A DNA stretch of 5,531 bases from Chitinophagales bacterium (GTDB lineage: Bacteria > Bacteroidota > Bacteroidia > Chitinophagales > Chitinophagaceae). The stretch spans positions 1 to 5,531 of the forward strand of contig JAAFHG010000282.1 of the NCBI GenBank assembly GCA_013297585.1. Reading direction: 5' to 3'. The notes under the pieces are model-generated. The model was not told the origin of the DNA and made no database searches. It saw only the letters and a list, made by a program, of their open reading frames with translations. The position numbers and the translations under genes are program-made. Below, in pieces: positions 1 to 5,531 of the stretch (the stretch's first letter is position 1; every line of letters starts with the position of its first letter).

Positions 1-168
1 AGTACGAGTTTATTACAACGTCGCATGAAGTTAGGCTACAATAGAGCAGGCCGTTTAATGGACCAACTAGAAGCAGCAGGCATTGTTGGCCCCAACCAAG
101 GTAGCAAAGTACGGGATGTACTATTTAAAACCGATGCCGAGTTACAAATGTTTTTAGATAGTATGTAG
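1..168 (+). CDS. ftsK: DNA translocase FtsK, C-terminal (gamma domain) fragment
   Basis: This is the 3' end of a gene running in from the left edge; only 55 codons and the TAG stop are present. The frame is open from base 1 and reads STSLLQRRMKLGYNRAGRLM, followed by DQLEAAGIVGPNQGSKVRDV. This is the winged-helix gamma domain at the extreme C-terminus of FtsK/SpoIIIE translocases; the LGYNRAGRLMDQLE recognition-helix region and the GIVGPNQGSKVRDVL wing are diagnostic. In the family, FtsK is a membrane-anchored hexameric ATPase at the division septum. It pumps DNA to resolve sister chromosomes, and the gamma domain reads polar chromosome sequences and contacts XerD. The motor and membrane domains lie outside the window. 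It converges on the type A secreted-protein gene across a 256-bp spacer. The family assignment is firm; full length and integrity cannot be judged here. Confidence 0.95.
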   Translation, partial: STSLLQRRMKLGYNRAGRLMDQLEAAGIVGPNQGSKVRDVLFKTDAELQMFLDSM

Positions 169-297
169 GGTTATTGTTGTTTACCTATACACCTTTTTAG
201 AATGGACGGTAAAATAATTGCTAATATTTATTGAGGATTTTGCTATTGTTCAACTGAGTTAGGTTGTCTCAATTTATCTACGGGATATATATTCTAT

Positions 298-311
298 TAT
301 ACTATAGTATA
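298..311. repeat. 14-bp perfect palindrome TATACTATAGTATA
   Basis: The 14 bases are identical to their reverse complement, with no spacer, and are followed on the + strand by six T residues. As RNA, an A/U-rich hairpin with no room for a loop would be weak, so a role as the ftsK terminator is possible but not strong. A dyad of this size could also be a dimeric protein-binding site, but no promoter is obvious beside it. In such AT-rich DNA a chance origin is quite possible. Confidence 0.4.
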
Positions 312-375
312 TTTTTTCTTTGGCTTTTATTTGTGCAGATGTACTTGTAAAGAAAGGCATTTATTTAAAACCAGC

Positions 376-400
376 AAAAAGCTTTTTTTATTGAGCTTTT
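376..400. terminator. Possible weak bidirectional terminator hairpin
   Basis: An inverted repeat pairs AAAAGC (377-382) with GCTTTT (395-400) around a T-rich loop. The 12-bp palindrome AAAAAGCTTTTT (376-387) lies in the same place and would be an alternative fold. The site is 25 to 49 bp beyond the stop of the minus-strand gene and about 210 bp after ftsK, so it better suits the minus-strand gene. The stem has only two G-C pairs and there is no clean U tract directly after it, so termination is inferred mainly from position. Confidence 0.25.
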
Positions 401-424
401 ATAAATTATTAGGTATTTCCATTA

Positions 425-2185
425 TCAATAAGGGTGTTGTACCAATACTTTTTTTATCATAATGGGGTCATTGCCCATGGCTATTTTAACTACATAATTA
501 CCAGAAGGCAAATTTGTAACTGGAATAGTTAACTTATTAATGGCTTGTTGCGTATATTCTTTTATTAATAGGCCTAGCATATTTATAAACTGAAGGTGTA
601 CCAATTGGTTGTGTACATTATTTAATTGAACTACCAAAGCATCATGTACAGGGTTTGGATACATATATACCTTTTCTTTTTTATTATTGGCTATTGTTAT
701 GCTCGGTGATTGGCGAAGGCTGTTGCCACTACAATTGGTTTTTTTATACCCTATTTTACCGTTGGCACTAGTAATTTTATCCATAATACCAAAAGCATAA
801 AAATTTTCACAGCTATTGGGTAAAGCAGCAATGCAAGGGAAAAAAGAATTGAGTGTAAGGCTTTGATTGATGTGCAAAAATTGGTTGCCAATAGGAGCAG
901 GTTGCGTAATGGCCAATGTAGTTCTGCTCCAAGTAAACCTTTTAGCAATGGCATTAATGGTGCAAAAATTGCTACCACTACAAGCCACTTGTTGCCAAAC
1001 CACTTCAAATACATAATTACCTTGGGCATTACCAACATCTTTAGGGGTAGTAAATTTAATGGCCGGAAAACCAGTAAGTTTATAATTACTGTTGTTTGTA
1101 CAACTAGTTTCCAACTCACTATTTATAACAGGCAGTACAGTTGGTACAGCACCTTGCGGATTGGCCACTACTATAATATTTGATTTTTTGGTACTTATAT
1201 CATATTCATTAAAGCATACAGCGTAATAATATTTGGTAGGCATATCTACCCTGGGGGTTCTTAAAAGTTTATTGGCATTGGTAATAGTATATGCGTTTAT
1301 AACATCAGTATTGTAAATACCAAGCCCTGACAACAGTAAATCTTCATCCATTGTAATTAAAATAGATTGGGTATTGGCATATTTATACAATACACTAATG
1401 GTTCTATGGTCGTTGGTTAAGCGTACCACATCGGGGCAGCTAAATACACCAGGATATTGTAAAGAATTTGATACAAATAAAAGGGTATTGGCACCATTGC
1501 CTATGGCTCCAGTAGCAAAACTCATATTGCTTTTTCTAACATAAATATTACCGGCTTGCTGCCATACAATATCTAAAGTAGTATAAGGTGTATTTGAAAA
1601 ATTTGGATTTTTTGGAGCCTCAATACTTACCCTGTCAAAAGGATCTTCAGTTACATTAATTGGGCGGCTGGCAATAAAAGTTGTATTAAAGCTACCAAAA
1701 CTGTTGCTACTTCCATTCCAAGCGCTTCTTGCAATAAAAATGTCAATACTGCTATTAGTTGTATTAAAAACTCTACAGGTTACATATACAATAACTGTAT
1801 TACCATTTTGTGCCAAACTTACATCATCTGACCATACAGTATTGCTACCAAAAACTGGTAATGATAATGCAGCAGTACCAATATTTGTATTGTTGTAATT
1901 ATAATATAACCTCGGTGCAGTAGTATTTTTATTATTGGATTGTGAAGTAGAAAGCACTACCTGTAGAGGTAGGCCACCATTGATGTTTACTACATCTGTG
2001 GCTGTAGGCATAGTTAAAATTGAGTTACTTGCTGGTAATGAAAATATACTATTAGCTGCTGTAGAAACTATTTGCCCTTTAACATGAATACTTATAAAAA
2101 TAATAAATATACAAACTAGTAATTTATTTATATTTGAATATGCAAAAGCAACAACGTCATTTATTTTTTTATAACAAGTATGCAT
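425..2185 (-). CDS. Secreted protein with beta-propeller-like repeats and type A T9SS sorting domain
   Basis: The protein is 586 aa from the first ATG (2183-2185); a TTG eight codons upstream (2207-2209) would give 594. A signal peptide is clear: hydrophobic core LLVCIFIIF with likely cleavage near VKG/Q at about residue 37. It is preceded by an unusually long tail of about 18 residues. Residues 125-482 hold about six irregular units ending in aromatic/hydrophobic strands plus a polar strand, including IVWQQAGNIYVRKS (about 206-219) and EVVWQQ (about 394-399). These resemble propeller blades, but I cannot name a family and see no catalytic motif. Residues 509-586 form a Por-secretion tail (TIGR04183 type): YPNP at 509-512, INMLG, then LPSGNYVVKI and KKVLV near the end. 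By family knowledge this tail directs passage through the T9SS outer-membrane translocon and is normally cleaved, leaving the protein surface-attached or released. The substrate or role is unknown. The 5' end overlaps the divergent neighbour. Confidence 0.87.
   Translation of the reverse strand: MHTCYKKINDVVAFAYSNINKLLVCIFIIFISIHVKGQIVSTAANSIFSLPASNSILTMPTATDVVNINGGLPLQVVLSTSQSNNKNTTAPRLYYNYNNTNIGTAALSLPVFGSNTVWSDDVSLAQNGNTVIVYVTCRVFNTTNSSIDIFIARSAWNGSSNSFGSFNTTFIASRPINVTEDPFDRVSIEAPKNPNFSNTPYTTLDIVWQQAGNIYVRKSNMSFATGAIGNGANTLLFVSNSLQYPGVFSCPDVVRLTNDHRTISVLYKYANTQSILITMDEDLLLSGLGIYNTDVINAYTITNANKLLRTPRVDMPTKYYYAVCFNEYDISTKKSNIIVVANPQGAVPTVLPVINSELETSCTNNSNYKLTGFPAIKFTTPKDVGNAQGNYVFEVVWQQVACSGSNFCTINAIAKRFTWSRTTLAITQPAPIGNQFLHINQSLTLNSFFPCIAALPNSCENFYAFGIMDKITSANGKIGYKKTNCSGNSLRQSPSITIANNKKEKVYMYPNPVHDALVVQLNNVHNQLVHLQFINMLGLLIKEYTQQAINKLTIPVTNLPSGNYVVKIAMGNDPIMIKKVLVQHPY
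2129..2136 (+). promoter_or_regulatory. Candidate Bacteroidota -7 element TATATTTG
   Basis: The octamer matches the Bacteroidota primary-sigma -7 consensus TAnnTTTG at all six fixed positions. It lies only three bases before the first ATG of the plus-strand secreted-protein gene (2140). A transcript from it would begin at about 2140-2143, so the message would be leaderless at that ATG or would start after it. No TTTG is seen at the expected -33 distance. In AT-rich DNA a chance match is plausible. Confidence 0.35.
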
Positions 2186-2229
2186 GCAAAAATTTCTCAA
2201 ATGAATCAAGCTATTTAAACCATTTAAAA
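2132..2229. promoter_or_regulatory. Probable divergent promoter region embedded in overlapping 5' ends
   Basis: Promoters of both divergent secreted-protein genes must lie in or near this stretch. It is markedly AT-rich: 25 G+C in 2101-2220 (about 21%) against about 38% just inside the plus-strand gene at 2281-2340, which looks more like intergenic DNA than coding DNA. It contains the 8-bp palindrome TGCATGCA (2181-2188), which covers the minus-strand ATG. On the minus strand, TTCATTTG (2205 down to 2198) is one base from the Bacteroidota -7 consensus TAnnTTTG. No good -33 TTTG was found for either direction. The limits given are those between the two alternative ATA starts and are inferred. 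Confidence 0.45.
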
Positions 2230-4293
2230 ATAAATTTAGTTTTTATTTTTTTAAGCGTAGTAAAATTATCCACCGCTCAGTTATTATTGCCAGCCAATAC
2301 AAACCCAAGAGTAGTATATGCTTGTGGCAATGCTTGTACAAATATTCAACTGCAAGCAGCAAAATTGAATAGTACCACCGATTATGCCTTTAAGCAAGTA
2401 CCTTATCAACATTATACCTACAATAGCCCCAATGGTTTTGAGGACAGTACTTTTTATGATGATTTGTATCCAAGCCAATATGTACCCCCTTATAGTTTTG
2501 GTTTTAACCCATTTTACAGCAAGGCATTTAATTTGCCATTTCCCATCTGTTTTTACGATAGTAACTTCAATTCATTTGTTTTATCAACTGTAGGTATTGT
2601 TTCCTTTGATATTTCAAGAGCAAATTGTTTATACCCAACAGAGTTCGCTTTGCCATTACCCGGTGATTGCTCAAATGAACCCTGTAGAAACACTGGTAAT
2701 GGATGTTTTTATTCAAGGTCATGTATAATGGGTGTGGCTGCTTTTTTAACAACATTACAAATGTTTACCGATGGTTTTAATATTTTTCCAGCAAGCCCGC
2801 CCGATAGAAAAATACAATATATAGTAGAGGGTGCTGCTCCTTTTAGAAAAATAGTATTCAACTATTATAAATTAGCAACTTACGTAGATACTGCATGTGT
2901 AAACCAAGGCAATTTTGCCACTTTTCAAATGGCAGTGCAAGAAAGTACAGGGTTAATTGAGGTTAATATTGAAAATTTTACTTGCCCTAACTATGCTATT
3001 GAAACACCTAAAGCCATCTGCGGCATACAAAATTGGGCAAGGGATAAAGCCACTACTGCACCCGGTAAAAATGCTACCATTTGGACAGCCTTTCATGAGT
3101 CGTACCAATTTATTCCTAATGGTAGTGCTACTAGGTTTATTAATAGTAAGTTATTAACCTTAGGCGGCAATTCAATTGCTATTGCAGATACAAGTTCTAA
3201 TACAGCCACCGGTAATATAAATATTTCCTTTAACAATATTTGCCCTTCAACAGATACCACCATCTACATTGTTCAAACCAATTATGGTGGCTGCCAACCA
3301 TTTAGTGTGTATGATACCGTTACAGTAATAAAAAACAAAGCCATTAGTTTAGCCGCTACTGCCATTGCTGATTGTATAAATAATGGCACCATTGCAGTAC
3401 AAGCCCAAGGTGATGTGTTTACCTACCAATTAGATGCAGGCATTACTCAAAGTAATAACACCTTTACCAATGTAGTACCAGGTAGCCATTTGCTAACAGT
3501 AAAAGGTGTTACTTGTAACAGTGTGTTGCCTATTAATGTACCCGTGCCTGTATTGCCTTTACAAACCATTAATGATACGGCTATTTGTATTGGACAAACA
3601 TTAACACTTACAACCACTAGTATTGCTACCCAGTATAATTGGCAGCCTATAAATAGTGTAAGCAATGCAAGTATTGCCAGCCCAGTAACCAAGCCAAATA
3701 ACTCCACCACCTATTTTATAAACGCAAGCACCAATATTTGTTCAAAAACAGATTCGGTACAAGTAACGGTATTGCCTATACCCAATATAAGCTTACCCAA
3801 TACTGTACAAACCGTAACAGGCGATGCCGTGCAATTATTAGCCCTATCAAACAACGCAGTACGTGTACTATGGCAACCACCCACCAATTTAAATAACAAT
3901 GCCATTTTACAACCAGTGGTACTTCAACCAATTGAAAGTACCACCTATACACTCACTGCCACCAATGCGTATAACTGTATAGATACAGCAAGCATAAGGG
4001 TAGAAGTATTACCCAACTGCCTACAAGTTAACGCTGCTTTTACCCCAAATGGAGATGGAGTAAATGATGTATGGCAATTGTATCAGACTAGGCAATGCTT
4101 AAGCAATATCGCCGTACAAGTGTACAATAGGTATGGCAGTAAAGTTTTTGAAAGCACTAATTACAAAAATGATTGGAAAGGCGCTTTTAACAACAAGCCT
4201 TTACCAGATGGTACGTACTATTATGTTGTTACCGCCACATTAATTACTGGAAGAAAATACCAAACAAGAGGAAATGTTACTATTTTAAGATAA
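2140..4293 (+). CDS. Large modular secreted protein with type B (gliding-motility-type, CHU_C) T9SS sorting domain
   Basis: The protein is 717 aa from the first ATG (2140); a TTG two codons earlier (2134) is less likely. A signal peptide core INLVFIFLSVVKLSTAQ spans about residues 31-47, with cleavage likely at STA/Q, after an odd 30-residue tail. Modules in order: a Cys-rich region (about 55-330) resembling the nidogen-like fold of Bacteroidota surface proteins, with FNLPFPICFYDS, FVLSTVGIVSFD, VFNYYKLAT, FQMAVQESTGLIEVNIENF and ICGIQNWA; a SprB-repeat-like unit (about 399-470, DCINNGTIAVQAQGDVFTYQ then VPGSHLLTVKG); two tandem Ig/PKD-like units (about 472-545 and 546-626), each with an STTY motif; and a type B sorting domain (about 629-717) with FTPNGDGVNDVW, VYNRYGSKVFES, NDWKG and LPDGTYYYVV. 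Family knowledge: such proteins are exported by the T9SS and act at the surface as adhesins or gliding-related factors. The specific role is unknown, and no PorP/SprF partner gene follows. Confidence 0.9.
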   Translation: MQKQQRHLFFYNKYACKNFSNESSYLNHLKINLVFIFLSVVKLSTAQLLLPANTNPRVVYACGNACTNIQLQAAKLNSTTDYAFKQVPYQHYTYNSPNGFEDSTFYDDLYPSQYVPPYSFGFNPFYSKAFNLPFPICFYDSNFNSFVLSTVGIVSFDISRANCLYPTEFALPLPGDCSNEPCRNTGNGCFYSRSCIMGVAAFLTTLQMFTDGFNIFPASPPDRKIQYIVEGAAPFRKIVFNYYKLATYVDTACVNQGNFATFQMAVQESTGLIEVNIENFTCPNYAIETPKAICGIQNWARDKATTAPGKNATIWTAFHESYQFIPNGSATRFINSKLLTLGGNSIAIADTSSNTATGNINISFNNICPSTDTTIYIVQTNYGGCQPFSVYDTVTVIKNKAISLAATAIADCINNGTIAVQAQGDVFTYQLDAGITQSNNTFTNVVPGSHLLTVKGVTCNSVLPINVPVPVLPLQTINDTAICIGQTLTLTTTSIATQYNWQPINSVSNASIASPVTKPNNSTTYFINASTNICSKTDSVQVTVLPIPNISLPNTVQTVTGDAVQLLALSNNAVRVLWQPPTNLNNNAILQPVVLQPIESTTYTLTATNAYNCIDTASIRVEVLPNCLQVNAAFTPNGDGVNDVWQLYQTRQCLSNIAVQVYNRYGSKVFESTNYKNDWKGAFNNKPLPDGTYYYVVTATLITGRKYQTRGNVTILR

Positions 4294-4335
4294 GTTGTAT
4301 TTTAATAATTTTATTCACTTTTAAATTAGCTACTA
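4294..4335. other. Short convergent spacer
   Basis: Only 42 AT-rich bases separate the stop codons of the plus-strand secreted-protein gene and murF on the minus strand. I see T-rich runs but no stem with G-C pairs, so no terminator can be called for either gene. Read-through transcripts antisense to the neighbour are therefore possible. Confidence 0.6.
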
Positions 4336-5531
4336 CTAACCCAACACCTTTTCCATTTGCATGCTTCTACTACCTTTAATAAGTATAGTAGCGTTGGTAA
4401 ATTGTTGTTGTGTAAACCAAGTTGCTGCTTCTGTTGCGGTATCAAAATAAATATATGATTCGGATATTTGTTTAAAATCACCGCCTACCAATACCACGAC
4501 TTGCCATTGGTGTTGGTTAATTAAATGGATGATGGCTTTGTGTTCTGCAATACTGTCATCGCCTAATTCCATCATGCCACCTAATAACAATACTTTTTTT
4601 GTGGCATCTAGTTGTATCATATTATCTATAGCTGCCTTCATGCTGGTAGGGTTGGCATTGTAGGCATCTAAAATAATTTTATTGCTGTCTTTTTGTATTA
4701 ATTGGCTTCTGCTATTGGATGGGGTATAGCTTGCTAAAGCAGCAAGTATTTTTTCTTCTGGTACATTAAAATATTTTCCTGCAGCTACTGCTAATAATAC
4801 ATTGGGTAAATTATATGCACCTACCAATTGCGTTTGTATGGTTGTATTGGTATTGGCTAATCCCTTGGTAATGGTTACTTGTAACAATTCTGTGTCATGT
4901 GCAATACCAGTATAATCTGCATTGCTGGTTCCATAGGTAATGATGTTTTCAATGCCTTGGCTCATTGTTTGTAAATAATCATAGTCATTCATTAAAAAAA
5001 TAGTTCCCTTATTTTCTCTGATAAAATCATACAATTCGCCTTTGCCTTTTTTTATGCCTTCTACGCCACCAAAGCCTTCCATATGAGCTTTGCCACAATT
5101 GGTAATTACACCATAAGTGGGTAGGGCATAGGTACAATAACCAGCTATTTCTTTTTGGTGGTTGGCACCCATTTCTATTATGGCTATTTCTGCATCTTTT
5201 TTTATCGACAATAGTGTTAACGGTACACCAATATGGTTGTTTAAATTTCCTTTGGTAGTATAAGTTATGTAAGTACTTGCCAATACTTGGTGTAATAATT
5301 CTTTAGTGGTTGTTTTACCATTGCTGCCCGTAATGGCTATTACCGGTATGTTTAATTGTTTGCGGTGGTGTTTGGCCAAATCTTGCAATGTTTTTAACGC
5401 ATCAGCAGTTTGAATAATTTTATCGGAGGTAAAACCAGCAGGTTCGTCTACTATTACATAGGCTGCACCTGTATCCAATGCTTGTTGGGCAAAAAGATTG
5501 CCGTTAAAATTGGGCCCTTTTAAAGCAAAAA
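4336..5531 (-). CDS. murF: UDP-N-acetylmuramoyl-tripeptide--D-alanyl-D-alanine ligase MurF, N-terminus beyond the window
   Basis: MurF is the cytoplasmic ATP-dependent ligase that adds D-Ala-D-Ala to UDP-MurNAc-tripeptide, the last step in making the soluble peptidoglycan precursor. The frame stays open to the right edge, giving 397 visible codons. The first residues, FALKGPNFNGNLFAQQALDT, match the conserved substrate-binding start of MurF, so the true start lies off-window, probably a few dozen codons away. Visible signatures (numbered from the first complete codon): ATP-binding loop ITGSNGKTTTKE (about 66-77), TKGNLNNHIGVPLTLL (about 92-107), EMGANHQKEI (about 119-128), ITNCGKAHMEGFG, then KGKGELY near 162-168 holding the likely carbamylated lysine. 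The C-terminal domain has DAYNANPTSM (about 288-297), LLGGMMELGD and KGSRSMQMEKVL at the end. All expected motifs are present with no frameshift. An internal TTG at 5476-5478 is not the start. Promoter and operon partners are outside the window. Confidence 0.96.
   Translation of the reverse strand, partial: FALKGPNFNGNLFAQQALDTGAAYVIVDEPAGFTSDKIIQTADALKTLQDLAKHHRKQLNIPVIAITGSNGKTTTKELLHQVLASTYITYTTKGNLNNHIGVPLTLLSIKKDAEIAIIEMGANHQKEIAGYCTYALPTYGVITNCGKAHMEGFGGVEGIKKGKGELYDFIRENKGTIFLMNDYDYLQTMSQGIENIITYGTSNADYTGIAHDTELLQVTITKGLANTNTTIQTQLVGAYNLPNVLLAVAAGKYFNVPEEKILAALASYTPSNSRSQLIQKDSNKIILDAYNANPTSMKAAIDNMIQLDATKKVLLLGGMMELGDDSIAEHKAIIHLINQHQWQVVVLVGGDFKQISESYIYFDTATEAATWFTQQQFTNATILIKGSRSMQMEKVLG

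Larger units (their letters stand above)
169..424. other. Gene-free spacer between convergent genes
   Basis: This stretch lies between the ftsK stop and the stop of the opposite-strand secreted-protein gene. Neither strand has a convincing reading frame, and no tRNA-like or other structured RNA was recognised. G+C is about 22-30% in the blocks counted. As both neighbours end here, no promoter is required; its expected job is transcription termination for both. It holds a 14-bp perfect palindrome (298..311) and a weak hairpin (376..400), listed separately. At 256 bp it is roomy compared with the 42 bp between the other convergent pair (4294..4335), so a small unannotated RNA cannot be excluded. 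Confidence 0.7.

Noticed and set aside
751..1119. Open frame of 122 codons on the - strand
   Set aside because: It is an alternative frame on the same strand as the type A secreted-protein gene; its Leu/Val-rich product shows no motif, while the real frame carries the signal peptide and sorting tail.
863..1183. Open frame of 106 codons on the + strand
   Set aside because: It lies wholly inside the minus-strand secreted-protein gene, has no recognisable domain, and reads as a low-complexity antisense shadow.
2134..2209. Longer versions of both divergent genes from TTG codons (2134 + and 2209 -)
   Set aside because: TTG starts are uncommon here, ATG codons lie two and eight codons inside, and the extra residues only extend already overlong pre-signal tails.
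2201..2218. ATG at 2201 just before the plus-strand signal peptide
   Set aside because: It is in a different frame and stops after five codons (MNQAI). No single frame slip after that stop would connect it to the signal peptide.
3447..3905. Two minus-strand open frames of 87 and 64 codons
   Set aside because: They are antisense to the SprB- and Ig-like modules of the plus-strand gene, without family features; ordinary shadows.
3553..4017. Tandem Ig-like modules as a recent DNA duplication
   Set aside because: They share only short motifs such as STTY and the ending V-LP; the nucleotide sequences are diverged, so this is fold-level repetition rather than a DNA repeat.
4294..4335. Terminator between the plus-strand gene and murF
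   Set aside because: T-rich, but no stem with G-C pairs could be drawn.
5476..5478. Apparent murF start at an internal TTG
   Set aside because: The frame continues upstream to the window edge and encodes conserved MurF residues (FALKGPNFNGN), so the start is outside.

Overview
The window looks like AT-rich chromosomal DNA from a Bacteroidota species, probably near Chitinophagales. The phylum call rests on the two middle genes: each encodes a secreted protein with a C-terminal sorting domain for the type IX secretion system (T9SS, Por/gliding system), which is confined to this phylum. The finer placement is an impression from protein style and is not demonstrated.

Layout: (1) 1..168 (+) is the last 55 codons of ftsK, covering the DNA-reading gamma domain. 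(2) 169..424 is a gene-free AT-rich spacer between two converging genes, with a 14-bp perfect palindrome and a weak hairpin. (3) 425..2185 (-) encodes a secreted protein with a probable beta-propeller-like repeat region and a type A T9SS sorting domain. (4) 2140..4293 (+) encodes a secreted modular protein: a Cys-rich nidogen-like N-terminal region, a SprB-like repeat, two Ig/PKD-like modules and a type B (CHU_C, gliding-motility-type) sorting domain. (5) 4336..5531 (-) is murF, lacking its first few dozen codons beyond the window edge.

The two secreted-protein genes are divergent, and their first available ATG codons lie inside one another's reading frame, giving a 46-bp antisense overlap in DNA of about 21% G+C. 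Both predicted proteins carry unusually long tails before their signal peptides. In both, the codon pair ATA-AAT sits where a canonical Met-Asn signal-peptide start would be expected. Starting there would turn the overlap into an ordinary 98-bp divergent promoter region. This start-site puzzle is the most interesting feature of the window.

FtsK (chromosome segregation and division) and MurF (peptidoglycan precursor synthesis) are housekeeping genes whose 3' ends face each other. The two T9SS cargo genes sit between them and look like an accessory pair. No mobile element, CRISPR array, tRNA or rRNA was seen. No complete new defence or metabolic system is evident.
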